This document shows, piece after piece, positions 25,960 through 35,887 of a DNA stretch of 64,000 bases (positions within the stretch are counted from its first letter, which is position 1; each line of letters starts with the position of its first letter). Below the pieces are notes generated by a model. It worked only from the letters and a program-made list of their open reading frames with translations. It ran no database searches and was not told the origin of the DNA. The stretch is from Pseudoduganella dura (GTDB lineage: Bacteria; Pseudomonadota; Gammaproteobacteria; Burkholderiales; Burkholderiaceae_D), in NCBI RefSeq assembly GCF_009727155.1, contig NZ_WNWM01000002.1, positions 2,976,001 through 3,040,000 on the forward strand, read 5' to 3'. The translations under genes and the position numbers were made by a program.

Positions 25960-26847
25960 TTATGGGTTGCCGGCGCTGTCGTCGAACGGCGTCTCCGGGA
26001 TGCCGCGCACGCCGGGTACCGCCAGGCGGAACAGGCCGCCGCCACCGTTGCGGGTGCCGTCTGCGCTGCCGACCAGCAGGCAATCGAGCTTGGTGCCGCC
26101 GAACGCGGGCCGCGTGACATGCGGCGCGGGCAAGGTCCATGTGGCCATGCGCTCGCCGTCGGGCGCATACCGGGTCAGCCGGCCGCTTCCCTGCTCGGCG
26201 TTCCACACGCAGCCTTCGCTGTCGACGATGGCGCCGTGGGGCACGGCGTCCGCCAGCGCCGCGAACGGGCGCACGCCGGCCACCTGCGCACTGTCGGCGT
26301 CGTAGTCGCAGCGCATGATGCGCTGTTCGCCCGTGCTGAAATACATCGTGGCGCCATCCGGCGAAAAGCAGATGCTGCCGGCGACGGTCGCCGCCGGCAA
26401 TGCCAGCCGGCGCAGGCCGTGGGCCTGTGAATATTGATAAAAACTGCCGATCGCACGCGGTTCATCCGCCTCGATCCGGGTGCCGAAGACGAAATGGCCG
26501 CGCCGGTCGGTGCGGCCATCGGCCACGCGGGTGCGCGGCTCGGCGGGATCGACGGCGGCCACCGGCTTCAATGCCAGCGGCCGGTTCGTCTTCGCAGGCC
26601 CGGGCGGCGTGGCGAAGCACAGCCACTTGGCCAGCCCCACCAGCAGCCGGCCGGAGCGGCAGAGCGCGAAACTGCCGGCACGCTCCGGCAGGCGGTAAGC
26701 CACCGGCGCCGGGTCGGTCTCCCGCCAGGCATGCAGCGTGGCGGCTGGCACGTCCGTCCACCACCAGCGATCGCCGCCGTGTTGCCACAGCAGGCCATCG
26801 CCCGGCAGCGAGCGGTGTGCCAGCACCCGCTGCACGCCGTCGCCCAT
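25960..26847 (-). CDS. SMP-30/gluconolactonase family lactonase
   Basis: Six-bladed propeller protein of 295 residues in the SMP-30/LRE family. Metal-binding segments are seen in LPGDGLLWQHGGDRWWWTDV, VADGRTDRRGHFVFGT, ICFSPDGATMYFSTG and SEGCVWNAEQGSGRL. There is no signal peptide, so it acts in the cytoplasm. In this locus the likely role is hydrolysis of D-galactono-lactone to D-galactonate, just before galactonate dehydratase; that is inferred from context. Its ATG overlaps the TonB receptor stop by one base. Start and length fit the family. Confidence 0.86.
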   Translation of the reverse strand: MGDGVQRVLAHRSLPGDGLLWQHGGDRWWWTDVPAATLHAWRETDPAPVAYRLPERAGSFALCRSGRLLVGLAKWLCFATPPGPAKTNRPLALKPVAAVDPAEPRTRVADGRTDRRGHFVFGTRIEADEPRAIGSFYQYSQAHGLRRLALPAATVAGSICFSPDGATMYFSTGEQRIMRCDYDADSAQVAGVRPFAALADAVPHGAIVDSEGCVWNAEQGSGRLTRYAPDGERMATWTLPAPHVTRPAFGGTKLDCLLVGSADGTRNGGGGLFRLAVPGVRGIPETPFDDSAGNP

Positions 26848-29483
26848 TACAGGTTGGCTTGCAGGCTGAGGCCGAAGCGGCGGTCGTCCGCGTAGCGGCC
26901 GAACTGCGTGCCGGTCACGCCGTAGTAGCTGCTGCGCGACTTGCGGGTCAGGTTGCTGACTTCGAACGCCAGTTTCAGGTTCTTCGTCAGCTGGTAGCTT
27001 GCGTAGGCATCCACCAGGCCATAGCCGTTCATGTACGTCGTCGTCTGCGCCATCGTGGCGCCGTTGTTCACGTAGTAGTTCTGCGTACCGGACAGATACT
27101 TGCCGCGGTAGTTGTAGGCCACGCGCAGCGCGAAGTCGTTCCAGTCATACATGCCGACGATGTTGTAGCTCTGCTTCGACAGGTTTTCCAGCGCCGTCTC
27201 CTGCCCGCCCAGCGGACCCGGAGCCTTACTGTCCACGTACGTGAAGTTCGCCTGCAGGCCGAGGCCCTTCCAGTAGCCCGGCAGGTTGGTGAAGAAGCCC
27301 TGGTAGCCGATTTCCAGGCCCTTGATCGTGCCATCCTGGCCGTTGGTCGGCGTGCGCACGCTGTACGTGGTGCCGGCGTACTGCACATCGCCCGTCGTGG
27401 TCTGGATGAAGCCATCCACTTTCTTGTAGAACGCGGCGCCGAACACGTAGTCGCTCGGGCTGATGTAGTACTCGAGCGTGGTGTCGAACTGGCGTGCCGA
27501 CAGCGGCTGCAGGTCCGGGTTGCCCAGGTAGCCGGTACGGCTGTTGGCGTTCAGCGACAGGCTCGGCGTCAGTTCGTCGAAGTTCGGGCGGGTCACCACT
27601 TTCGAGGCGGCCACGCGGGCGATCAGCTTGTCCGTCAGTTCCATGCGCGCATTCACGCTCGGCAGGAAGTCGTCGTCGGTCGTGCTGTTCTGGCGCGGTA
27701 CGTAGGTACCGTTCTGCGATTCCTGCCACTGACGCCCGGTTTTCGTGCGCACGTAGCGCACGCCGAAGTTACCGGTCACGGCCTTGCCCGCCAGCGCGGT
27801 TTCAAAGTCGGCCATGGTGTACAGCGCCTGCGTCTTCTCGGAGAAGTCGAAGGTTTGCGCCGCATCGAAGCCAGGTACCGTCAGGCCCACCGCACCGCGC
27901 ACGGTTTGCGGGTCGCGCAGCCAGTCCAGGTTGGCGATCGACAGCCACTGTTTCGGGATCGTGCCGGAGCCTTCGCGGTGCAGCAGGTCGCTGTACGGGA
28001 TCGTGCCGATCTGGCCTGCCAGGGCCGGCATCGCGGAGCCGATGTCGTCGATCGTGTTGATTTCGGAGCTCGACGCCTTGCGGTCGGTAAGACGCACGCC
28101 GGCCTTGATGCGCGGGATCAGTTCGCTGTCCAGGCTGCGCTCGACGTCGCCGCGCCATACGGTTTCGCGGCCATCGTTCTTCTGGCGGAAGTACAGCGCC
28201 TTGCTGGCCCAGTACTGCGACGGATTGGTCAGGTCGCCGGCATTGCCCAGTTCCGGATACGCGGAGGGCAGTGCCGTCGTCAGGTCATACGTGAACGCCG
28301 GGTTGGCGGTCCATACGCCCAGGCGCACTTCCTGGTACAGGCGTTCGAAATCGCTCTTCGTGTAGCCCAGCTCGGACTTGACGGTCCAGCCGTTGGCGCG
28401 CCACGAACCGCCGATCGCCAGCTGGCGCGTCTTGGTGTCGTTGTCGCCGATGGTGCCGGACGTGCTCATCTCCGAGCCATAGAACGTGCCCTTGGTGACG
28501 TTGCCCTTCTCGCTGGCGACGCTGCCGCTCGGCCACATCGCGCCCGCATTGGTTGCAGCCGACCAGTTCGGCCAGTACGGCGACGCATAGAAACCATACG
28601 TGTCGGTGGCCGTTTCCAGCTTGGTGTAGTTGGCGTCCAGGTACAGCTCGACGCCGCGCGTCGGGCGCCATTGCAGCGACGCGTTGATGCCGGTACGTTC
28701 GCGCTCGCCCAGCTCGTAGGCATACCAGGCGCCGATCGGCGCATACAGGCCGGAGCCGTCCGCGATCTGGGACGGTGCGCTCAGTTCCTGCGTGTCCGAA
28801 CGGTAGTTGCGTTTCTGGTGCGCCACGCTGACCAGTGCGCCGAAGTCCTGGCCGTTCAGCTTCCAGCGGTTCGACACGAGGATCGAGCCTTCGCCGTTGC
28901 GCTTGTCCGCGTAATCGGCATCGGTCGCCTTCAGCGTGCCGGCCACTTTCAGGCCGGCGAAGTCGAACGGACGGCGCATGCGCAGGTCGATCAGGCCGCC
29001 GATGCCGCCTTCCACCTGTTCGGCGGTCGGGCTCTTGTAGACATCCGCGCCGGCCAGCAGCTCGGACGGCACATCCTGGAACGACAGGCCGCGTTCCTTG
29101 CCGGCCGTGAAGATCGAACGGCCGTTGACCAGGGTTTGCGTCTGCGACAGGCCGCGGATCTGCACGCGGTCGCCTTCGCCGCGGCTGCGCGAGATCTGCA
29201 CGCCGGTGATGCGCTGCAGCGCTTCGGCCACGTTGGAATCGGGCAGCTTGCCGATATCGTCGGCCACGATCGAGTCGACGACCTGGTCGGCGTTCTTTTT
29301 CAGGTCCTGCGCCTTTTGCAGGCTGGCGCGCATGCCGGTCACGACGACCTGCTGCGTGTCGGCGACCGGGGCGGCCGGCGTGGCCTGGCTGGCATCAGTG
29401 GTCTGGGCCAGTGCCGGCATCGCGCACAGGGCCGCGGCGATGGCGATCGCGTGGCGGCGACCCGGCTGGTTGTTGAAGTTCAT
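26847..29483 (-). CDS. TonB-dependent receptor, carbohydrate type
   Basis: Outer-membrane active transporter of 878 residues. A signal peptide (about 1-27, ending ALAQ) is followed by a TonB-box-like QQVVVTGMRASLQ, the plug domain (about 60-175; IVADDIGKLPDSNVAEALQRITGV and EVEGGIGGLIDLR-like sequence) and a beta barrel to the end. The last residue is Leu rather than the usual aromatic residue. The plug signature matches Xanthomonas-type carbohydrate receptors. GGAGC precedes ATG 29483. Placed between GH35 and lactonase genes, it should import galacto-oligosaccharides released by the GH53 enzyme. Confidence 0.92.
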   Translation of the reverse strand: MNFNNQPGRRHAIAIAAALCAMPALAQTTDASQATPAAPVADTQQVVVTGMRASLQKAQDLKKNADQVVDSIVADDIGKLPDSNVAEALQRITGVQISRSRGEGDRVQIRGLSQTQTLVNGRSIFTAGKERGLSFQDVPSELLAGADVYKSPTAEQVEGGIGGLIDLRMRRPFDFAGLKVAGTLKATDADYADKRNGEGSILVSNRWKLNGQDFGALVSVAHQKRNYRSDTQELSAPSQIADGSGLYAPIGAWYAYELGERERTGINASLQWRPTRGVELYLDANYTKLETATDTYGFYASPYWPNWSAATNAGAMWPSGSVASEKGNVTKGTFYGSEMSTSGTIGDNDTKTRQLAIGGSWRANGWTVKSELGYTKSDFERLYQEVRLGVWTANPAFTYDLTTALPSAYPELGNAGDLTNPSQYWASKALYFRQKNDGRETVWRGDVERSLDSELIPRIKAGVRLTDRKASSSEINTIDDIGSAMPALAGQIGTIPYSDLLHREGSGTIPKQWLSIANLDWLRDPQTVRGAVGLTVPGFDAAQTFDFSEKTQALYTMADFETALAGKAVTGNFGVRYVRTKTGRQWQESQNGTYVPRQNSTTDDDFLPSVNARMELTDKLIARVAASKVVTRPNFDELTPSLSLNANSRTGYLGNPDLQPLSARQFDTTLEYYISPSDYVFGAAFYKKVDGFIQTTTGDVQYAGTTYSVRTPTNGQDGTIKGLEIGYQGFFTNLPGYWKGLGLQANFTYVDSKAPGPLGGQETALENLSKQSYNIVGMYDWNDFALRVAYNYRGKYLSGTQNYYVNNGATMAQTTTYMNGYGLVDAYASYQLTKNLKLAFEVSNLTRKSRSSYYGVTGTQFGRYADDRRFGLSLQANL

Positions 29484-29508
29484 GCTTGCTCCGATGGTGT
29501 GTGAATTT

Positions 29509-31968
29509 TTATGGTGTAACGGTGAGCTGGTACACGGGTACCAAGCTCACCTTGTTGACGCGCGCGATCTGCGATTGCGCGCCGAAATCGGGTCGTGCTT
29601 CTTTCGGTATGTAGACCGGGGCGTCGGCGCGCAGCGGCAGTACCGCCAGCGACAGTTCGCCCGGTGTCTTTCCCTTGATAGCGAGCGACTTCAGGCCGGC
29701 CTGCCAGCCGTAGCCGCTGTAGTACCAGTCGTCCGCCAGGCGCGTGCCGTCGAACAGCCGGCCGATGTCGCCGGTGAAGTCGATCTGCAGCAGCGCATCG
29801 TCGACGTTTTTCAACGCATCGCGCGGCAAGTCGATGCGCCAGGTGGCCGCGTTGCGCCATGCTTCCGGGATTGGCTGGATGGCCGCTTTGGCCAGGCCGC
29901 CCTTCATCACGGCCGGTGCGGCACCCGCTTCGCGCAGCGGCGTGGCGGTGGCGGTCAGCTGCACTGCCGGCAGTGCAGCTTCGAAGGCCTGGAACACGCC
30001 GTCGGCGCCTTGCGCGCGCAGCGCGTGGTTCGCCTTCGGCACGCGCTTCAGCGCCGGGTAGACGGCAAAGCGCAGCGCGGCATCGCCGATGGAGCGCAGG
30101 TGCAGCTTGCCGCCTTCGAACCAGGCCTGCTGGCCGCTCAGCACGAGGCGGCGCTGGCCGGCGATGTCGCCGATGACCAGCTGGCGCGACTGTTCCGCGG
30201 ACAGCACCAGCAGGTGCACCGGCCTGGTGCCGGCACGGCGGATCGTCAACGCGCGGCCGGTGCCTGGCGTGACGGTGAAGGTGGCGCCGGCGGCCATGGC
30301 GCCGAAAGCCTCGATCTGCGTGCCGCCATCCGCTTCCAGCGCCAGCTCGACGGGCACGTTGGCGGTGGCGGCGAACACGTAGGTGATGCCATCCGCGCCG
30401 CCATCCAGGCGGGCGACCGGCTGCGCCGTCGCGTAGCGCAGGCGCGTGCCGTCGAGGTCGAAGTTCACCGGCCAGATCGCGTAGGCGCCGCCCGGCACCT
30501 CGACGGCGTTGCGCGGGAACTGTACCGTGCCGCCGGCAAGCTTCACGCTGAACTGCAGCGATTGCGCCGGCATCGGGTACTGGCGCACATGGTTGTTGAC
30601 GAACACGAAGGCGCTGTCGCCCGCGCTGCGCACGGCGATGCGGGGCGTTTTCAGGTCGGCGGGGCCGGACGGCGTCACGTCCGGCTTGCGCACCGTCATC
30701 GGCGCCAGGCGGTTGCCGAAATCGGCGATGAAGTAGTGGTAGGGGCGCAGGTATTCCAGCACGGGGCGCTGCTGGCCGTCCGGACCCAGCGGCGCCTGGA
30801 AATCGTAGTTGATGGCCGGCGTATCGTTGTAGCCGCCGCTGATGCTGCTCTCTTCCAGCGTGGTGCCGCCGACCGGATTGCGGCCGCCGTGGAACATGTA
30901 GTAGCCCATCAGGTTGACGCCGGAACCCAGCTGCACCGGCAGCATCGAGGCGATGTCGTCCGGCGACACCACCGGGCGGCGGCGGTACATGAACGGCAGG
31001 CCGGCGCCGTATTCGGCGCCCAGGAACGGGGTCTTGTCGATGTCCGATTCGGCGGTGCCGGGACCGTGCGATTTGGTCTGCGCGCCCAGGTCGCCGGATA
31101 CGCGGCTGCCGAAGCGGAACGCATACGTTTCCTTCGGCGGCAGCTCGGTGGTGGACACGGCCCACGGCTCGTCGACATAGCCGCCGAACACCGGCGTGAC
31201 CTGGCCGGACGGGTATTGCGCGCCATCCCACCCGGTCACCGTGTAGTACGGCACATCCATGCCCGCCTGCAGCGCCAGCTTCTTCAGCGTGGAAATATGG
31301 CCGGCGCCCTCGCCCGGCCCGCTCAGGTTGTATTCGTTTTCCAGCTGCAGGCCGATGACGGGGCCGCCATCCTTCCACAGGCTGCCCTTCAGCTGCGCGC
31401 CGATCTCGCGATACAGCCGCGCCACGTGGCGCAGGTATTGCGGATCGTCGCCGCGCGTGCGCATGCCGTCCACCACCCAGTCGGGGAGGCCGCCGTAGCG
31501 CACTTCCGCATGCACCCAGGGCCCCACGCGCACCACGGCCTTCAGGCCCAGCGTGCCGCACAGCTGGACGAAGCGGCGCAGGTCGCGGTTGCCCTGCCAG
31601 TCGAATGCGCCATCCTTCGGCTCGTGGTGGTTCCAGATCACGTACGTGGCCACGACGGTGACGCCGGCCGCCTTCATCTTCGCCAGTTCCGCCGCCCACG
31701 TGGCAGCCGGGCTGCGCGTGTAATGGAACTCGCCCATCACCGGCATCCACGGCTGGCCATCGAGCGTGAGGTAGCGGTTGTTCGCACCGAGCACGCTGCC
31801 CTTCGGCGTTTTCGCGACGCCCAGCTGCAGGTGGCCGGTCACGGGGTCCGCGGCGGGCGCCGCGGCGTCCACGCCGATGACTTGCTGCGCCTGCACGCCA
31901 GTCACGACAAAAGCGGCAGCGAATGCTGCCGCCAGCGCCTGTGCGGGCCGCTTCGATTGCTTGCTCAT
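29509..31968 (-). CDS. Beta-galactosidase, GH35, exported
   Basis: Exported glycosidase of 819 residues with a signal peptide (1-28, ending VQAQ). The GH35 barrel shows MGEFHYTRSPAATWAAELAKMK, VATYVIWNHHEPKDG, the acid/base Glu212 in LQLENEYN and the likely nucleophile Glu319 in FLGAEYGAG. The C-terminal third (from about 430) consists of beta domains of lower conservation. It should release galactose from the ends of oligosaccharides in the periplasm. The gap to the TonB receptor start is 25 bases. It sits between the receptor and the three intracellular galactonate genes. Confidence 0.92.
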   Translation of the reverse strand: MSKQSKRPAQALAAAFAAAFVVTGVQAQQVIGVDAAAPAADPVTGHLQLGVAKTPKGSVLGANNRYLTLDGQPWMPVMGEFHYTRSPAATWAAELAKMKAAGVTVVATYVIWNHHEPKDGAFDWQGNRDLRRFVQLCGTLGLKAVVRVGPWVHAEVRYGGLPDWVVDGMRTRGDDPQYLRHVARLYREIGAQLKGSLWKDGGPVIGLQLENEYNLSGPGEGAGHISTLKKLALQAGMDVPYYTVTGWDGAQYPSGQVTPVFGGYVDEPWAVSTTELPPKETYAFRFGSRVSGDLGAQTKSHGPGTAESDIDKTPFLGAEYGAGLPFMYRRRPVVSPDDIASMLPVQLGSGVNLMGYYMFHGGRNPVGGTTLEESSISGGYNDTPAINYDFQAPLGPDGQQRPVLEYLRPYHYFIADFGNRLAPMTVRKPDVTPSGPADLKTPRIAVRSAGDSAFVFVNNHVRQYPMPAQSLQFSVKLAGGTVQFPRNAVEVPGGAYAIWPVNFDLDGTRLRYATAQPVARLDGGADGITYVFAATANVPVELALEADGGTQIEAFGAMAAGATFTVTPGTGRALTIRRAGTRPVHLLVLSAEQSRQLVIGDIAGQRRLVLSGQQAWFEGGKLHLRSIGDAALRFAVYPALKRVPKANHALRAQGADGVFQAFEAALPAVQLTATATPLREAGAAPAVMKGGLAKAAIQPIPEAWRNAATWRIDLPRDALKNVDDALLQIDFTGDIGRLFDGTRLADDWYYSGYGWQAGLKSLAIKGKTPGELSLAVLPLRADAPVYIPKEARPDFGAQSQIARVNKVSLVPVYQLTVTP

Positions 31969-32043
31969 TCCATCTCCAGGTAGTTCAGTGCCGGCTGTTG
32001 CCGCCGGTGGTTGTCGCCGGCTGGGACCGGCGTTCTTTCGTCG

Positions 32044-32661
32044 TTATTTCCAGGCGTCGACAAAGGCCTTTGCGTTGGCGGCGACCGTTGCCGCATCCAT
32101 GCCGGGCTTGTACAGGGCGGACCCGAGGCCGAAGCCGGCCACGCCGGCGGCGCGGAAGTCTGCCATATTGCCGGGATTTATGCCACCCACAGGCAACAAT
32201 TTTATATTTTTTGGCAACACCGCGCCCAGCGCGCGCACGATGGCCGGCGTGACCAGCTCGGCCGGAAACAGTTTCAATGCATCGGCCCCGGCCCTGATCG
32301 CGGCGAATGCCTCGGTGGGGGTGGCCACGCCGGGCACGCAGAACATGCCGGCCGCTTTCGCGGCGCGAATGACTTCCGTATCCGCATGCGGCATCACGAT
32401 CAGTTTGCCGCCGGCATCCCGCACGCGCGCCACCGCATCGCTCTCCAGCACGGTGCCGGCGCCCAGCACGGCATCGGCGGGCAGGCTGCGCGCCAGGCGC
32501 GCGATCGAATCGAACGGGTCGGGCGAATTGAGCGGCACTTCGATCAGGCGGAAGCCGGCGTCGTACAGCGCGGCGCCGATCCCTTCCGCCTCGTCGGGAC
32601 GCAGGCCGCGCAGGATCGCGACCAGCGGCAGCCTGTCGAAGGCTTCGTTAAAAACGGTCAT
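32044..32661 (-). CDS. dgoA: 2-dehydro-3-deoxy-6-phosphogalactonate aldolase
   Basis: Class I aldolase of 205 residues (KDPG/KDPGal family) that splits KDPGal to pyruvate and D-glyceraldehyde 3-phosphate. Schiff-base Lys130 is in ALKLFPAE, Glu41 in LIEVPLNSPD, and the phosphate site in LPVGGINPGNM. PLVAILRG at the start is the family signature. KDPGal rather than KDPG specificity is supported by the adjacent KDGal kinase and galactonate dehydratase genes. It lies 26 bases after the kinase gene; the start is ATG 32661, with GGAGAACCG upstream. Confidence 0.92.
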   Translation of the reverse strand: MTVFNEAFDRLPLVAILRGLRPDEAEGIGAALYDAGFRLIEVPLNSPDPFDSIARLARSLPADAVLGAGTVLESDAVARVRDAGGKLIVMPHADTEVIRAAKAAGMFCVPGVATPTEAFAAIRAGADALKLFPAELVTPAIVRALGAVLPKNIKLLPVGGINPGNMADFRAAGVAGFGLGSALYKPGMDAATVAANAKAFVDAWK

Positions 32662-32687
32662 CGGTTCTCCAGCGATTCATCATGTCT

Positions 32688-33644
32688 TCAGGCAGTCAAG
32701 CCGGCTTCGCGGGCAAGGGCGAGCAAGCCCTCGGGCGCCGTGTTGTCCAGCACCAGGTCGGCGGGTCGCGCGAAGCGATGCAGCGCCGCCTGGTAGCGGG
32801 CGCACAGGTCCGGCGCGCCCACCAGCGCCAGCGGTTGCGAATCCAGGCCGGCCACCGCGCGCCATTGCAGGCCGGCGCGCAGTTCGTGGCCGATCAGCAG
32901 GCCGGACAGGTAATCGGCCAGCATCGCGTTCGGCAGGCGCCCGGCCACGCCGAGGCTGCGGGCGGCGAACATCTGGTGCGGCAGCCCCAGTTCGCCGTGG
33001 TCGCGCGCCGCGTCGACGCCCTGCACGAACGCATCGGGATCGGCCGGCGCATCGCCGGGCATCAGGCGGCCCAGCACCGAATGCTGGCGCAGCACGGCAT
33101 ACAGTTCGCCCGTCATGTGCGTGGCGAAACGCACGATCTGCCCGCCGCGGATCTGCGCCCATTTCGAATGCGTGCCGGGCATGACCACGCAGCTCGATGC
33201 ACGCAGCGTCTCGTGCAGGTGCAGCGCGCCGACGACCTGCGTTTCCTCGCCGCGCATCACGTCCGGCGGCAGGCCCGTATCGTCGAACAGCACGCCGGGC
33301 ACGATGCAGGGTGCAGCCTCGGCGCCATCCGGGCGGCGCAGGCCGGCCGCCAGCGCGGCGGTGCCGGCCGGGCAGCGCGCATACGGCACGTCGAGCCAGC
33401 CGTGCGCGCTGCCGACCATGCCGCAGGCCAGCACGGGCAAGCCGGCATGCGCCGCGCGCCAGGTGCCGGAGACCTCGTCGAACGCTTTCACGAACGCGTC
33501 ATGGCCGGACAGCGTGGAGGCGCCCTTGCCGGCCTTGCGCTCTTCGATCACGGTGCCGTCGGGCGCGATCAGCCAGGCACGCAGGCTGGTGCTGCCCCAG
33601 TCGACGCCGATCAGGGCGGGCACGACGACCGATGCGCTTACCAT
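32688..33644 (-). CDS. dgoK: 2-dehydro-3-deoxygalactonokinase
   Basis: Kinase of 318 residues that phosphorylates 2-keto-3-deoxy-D-galactonate. The DgoK family is marked by [15 protein letters not shown] at the N-terminus (ATP phosphate site), [33 protein letters not shown] and [20 protein letters not shown]. The start at 33644 overlaps the galactonate dehydratase stop by seven bases, so translation is coupled. The frame is open further upstream, but that part is antisense-free overlap with the dehydratase and does not resemble the family. Confidence 0.92.
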   Translation of the reverse strand: MVSASVVVPALIGVDWGSTSLRAWLIAPDGTVIEERKAGKGASTLSGHDAFVKAFDEVSGTWRAAHAGLPVLACGMVGSAHGWLDVPYARCPAGTAALAAGLRRPDGAEAAPCIVPGVLFDDTGLPPDVMRGEETQVVGALHLHETLRASSCVVMPGTHSKWAQIRGGQIVRFATHMTGELYAVLRQHSVLGRLMPGDAPADPDAFVQGVDAARDHGELGLPHQMFAARSLGVAGRLPNAMLADYLSGLLIGHELRAGLQWRAVAGLDSQPLALVGAPDLCARYQAALHRFARPADLVLDNTAPEGLLALAREAGLTA

Positions 33645-34786
33645 TCGGCCACGCTGCCGTCCGGATGGCGCCACACCGGGTTGCGCCAGTCCGGCGGGTT
33701 CTGGCTGGCGGCGATGACCCGTTCCTCGTCGACGATCACGCCGAGGCCCGGCTTGGGCAGCGGCGGGAAGTAGCCGTCGGTGATCTGGAAGTCTTCGCGG
33801 TTGATCACATAGTCCAGCAGCTCGGCACCCTTGTTGTAATGGATGCCCATGCTCTGCTCCTGCAGCACGGCATTGTGCGACACGAAGTCCACCTGCAGGC
33901 ACGCCGCCAGTGCCACGGGACCCAGCGGGCAATGCGGCGCGAACGCCACGTCATACGCCTCGGCCATCGCGGCGATCTTCACGCACTCGGTGATGCCGCC
34001 GGCATGCGACAGGTCGGGCTGCACGATCGAGATGCCGCCGCGCTGGAACACGTGCTTGAACTCGAAGCGCGAATACATCCGCTCGCCGGCGGCCAGCGGG
34101 ATCGACGTGTACTCGGCCAGGCGCGGGTAGTATTCGGCCTGCTCGGCCAGCACCGGCTCCTCGACGAACAGCGGGCGGTGCGCCTCCAACTCGCGCAGCA
34201 GCACCTTGGCCATCGGCGCGGCCACGCGGCCGTGGAAGTCGATGCCGAATTCGATCGTGTTGCCGAACGCTTCGCGGATCCGGGCAATGCGGTCGACGGC
34301 GGCATCGACGGCCGATGCCGTGTCGATGATCCCCAGTTCCTCGGTGCCGTTCAGCTTGAACGTCTGGATGCCGATCTCGCGCAGCGTGTTGATGCCTTCG
34401 ATCACGTCCGCCGGACGGTCGCCGCCGACCCAGCTGTACATCTTCATCCTGTCGCGCACGCGGCCGCCCAGCAGTTCATAGACCGGCACCCCGAGCGCCT
34501 TGCCCTTGATATCCCACAACGCCTGGTCGATGCCGGCGATGGCGCTCATCAGGATCGCCCCGCCACGATAAAAACCGCCACGGTACATCACCTGCCACAG
34601 GTCGTTGATGCGGGTCGGGTCCTGGCCCACCAGGTAGCCGGACAGCTCGTTGACGGCCGCCTCGACGGTACGCGCGCGGCCCTCGATCACGGGCTCGCCC
34701 CAGCCGGTGATGCCTTCATCGGTTTCGATCTTCAGGAACATCCAGCGGGGCGGTACACGGTACAACGTCAGCTTCGTGATCTTCAT
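33638..34786 (-). CDS. dgoD: D-galactonate dehydratase
   Basis: Enolase-superfamily enzyme of 382 residues that dehydrates D-galactonate to 2-keto-3-deoxygalactonate. Metal ligands Asp183, Glu209 and Glu235 and catalytic His185 and His285 occupy the same positions as in Escherichia coli DgoD ([31 protein letters not shown]). The start [20 protein letters not shown] is also typical. It is the first gene of the minus-strand galactan/galactonate unit; a candidate promoter and operator lie just upstream. Confidence 0.95.
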   Translation of the reverse strand: MKITKLTLYRVPPRWMFLKIETDEGITGWGEPVIEGRARTVEAAVNELSGYLVGQDPTRINDLWQVMYRGGFYRGGAILMSAIAGIDQALWDIKGKALGVPVYELLGGRVRDRMKMYSWVGGDRPADVIEGINTLREIGIQTFKLNGTEELGIIDTASAVDAAVDRIARIREAFGNTIEFGIDFHGRVAAPMAKVLLRELEAHRPLFVEEPVLAEQAEYYPRLAEYTSIPLAAGERMYSRFEFKHVFQRGGISIVQPDLSHAGGITECVKIAAMAEAYDVAFAPHCPLGPVALAACLQVDFVSHNAVLQEQSMGIHYNKGAELLDYVINREDFQITDGYFPPLPKPGLGVIVDEERVIAASQNPPDWRNPVWRHPDGSVAEW

Positions 34787-34813
34787 GGCGGCCAGGGGGA
34801 ATGTGGTCAGGCC

Positions 34814-34877
34814 AGTGTAGCGCGATCAGGTAGCGTTGAAATATTGATTATTTATAAGGATGTATATCAAATTTACA
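34814..34877 (-). promoter_or_regulatory. Candidate dgo promoter and LysR-type operator
   Basis: On the minus strand TTTCAA (34841-34836) and TACACT (34819-34814) are 16 bases apart and end 27 bases before the dgoD ATG. Further upstream, TGTA-N9-TACA (34861-34877) is an inverted repeat centred about 60 bases before the expected transcript start, the place where LysR-type proteins usually bind. Both are assigned by eye only. Confidence 0.4.
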
Positions 34878-34951
34878 TATCTGAAGGTTGACGCTGGGGA
34901 GCGCCCTGCTTCGGCCTGTTCGACAGGCATGCAAAAATCTAAATAAATCGC

Positions 34952-34980
34952 TTGCAATTGAATCGCACGCTATCTATAAT
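34952..34980 (+). promoter_or_regulatory. Sigma70-type promoter of the alpha/beta hydrolase gene
   Basis: TTGCAA and a perfect TATAAT are separated by 17 bases, about 120 bases before ATG 35099. A 12-base motif GCACGCTATCTA (34965-34976) overlaps the -10 box; a near copy lies before the next hydrolase gene (35904-35915). Confidence 0.65.
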
Positions 34981-35098
34981 TCATTCCATGGGGTGAACGC
35001 AGCAAGCGCAAGACCCCGCAGCCGGAACGATTCCGGCTTTATCCAGCCAATCAAGTAGTGCGCTATAAAATCGAACGTTAACTAACCAGGAGGACACC

Positions 35099-35887
35099 AT
35101 GAAAGCCATCAAGACCATCGCCCTCGCCCTGTCGCTCATCGGTAGCGCAGCCGCCGCCGCTGCACCTGCACCTGCCGCGCAAACCAAACCCACCGTCATC
35201 CTGGTGCACGGCGCGTTCGCCGACTCGGGCAGCTGGAACGGCGTGGCGGCGAAACTGCGGGCCGATGGCTACACGGTCATCGGTGCGGCCAATCCGCTGC
35301 GCAGCGTGAAAGGCGACGCGGCCGCGGTATCGACCATCGTGCAAAGCGTGAAGGGGCCGGTGGTGCTGGTAGGTCACTCGTATGGCGGTGCCGTGATCTC
35401 GGCCGCGGCGAACGGTCATGCCAACGTGAAGAGCCTGGTGTACGTGGCCGCCTTCGCCCCGGAGCAGGGTGAAACGGCGCTCGAACTGTCGGGACGCTAC
35501 CCGGGCGGCACGCTGGGTGCGGCACTGGCAGAGCCGGTGGCGCTGCCCGATGGCGGCAAGGATTTCTACATCCGGCAAGACAAGTTCCACCAGCAGTTCG
35601 CGGCCGACGTGCCGAAAGTGCAGGCCGAGCTGATGGCGGTGGGCCAGCGGCCGATTGCCGAAGCGGCGTTGACGGAAGCGGCCGGCGCCCCGGCATGGAA
35701 GAACGTGCCTTCCTACTTCGTGTATGGCACCGCGGACAAGAACATCCCGGCAGCGGCACTGCGCTTCATGGCAGACCGGGCGCAGTCACGCAAAACGCTG
35801 GCCATCCCTGGCGCCTCGCATGTGGTGATGACATCGCACCCGGCCGAGGTGGCAAAGTTGATCGAAACCGCCGCCAGCGCCCAATAA
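35099..35887 (+). CDS. Alpha/beta hydrolase, exported
   Basis: Hydrolase of 262 residues with a signal peptide (about 1-22, Ala-rich) and the fold of the EstC/pheophytinase-like group. Visible are VILVHGAFADSGSWNGVA (oxyanion region), nucleophile Ser94 in LVGHSYGGAV, Asp in YGTADKNIP and His in GASHVVMTSHP. No substrate can be read. AGGAGG lies just before ATG 35099. A second exported hydrolase of a different subfamily follows 51 bases later, and the two may share regulation, since a 12-base motif is repeated before each. Confidence 0.88.
   Translation: MKAIKTIALALSLIGSAAAAAAPAPAAQTKPTVILVHGAFADSGSWNGVAAKLRADGYTVIGAANPLRSVKGDAAAVSTIVQSVKGPVVLVGHSYGGAVISAAANGHANVKSLVYVAAFAPEQGETALELSGRYPGGTLGAALAEPVALPDGGKDFYIRQDKFHQQFAADVPKVQAELMAVGQRPIAEAALTEAAGAPAWKNVPSYFVYGTADKNIPAAALRFMADRAQSRKTLAIPGASHVVMTSHPAEVAKLIETAASAQ

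Larger units (their letters stand above)
34787..35098. other. 312-bp divergent intergenic region
   Basis: AT-rich spacer between dgoD and the first exported alpha/beta hydrolase, transcribed outwards in both directions. It holds the candidate dgo promoter/operator on the left and a strong-looking promoter (34952-34980) on the right. Nothing between them suggests a further gene or RNA. Confidence 0.6.
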
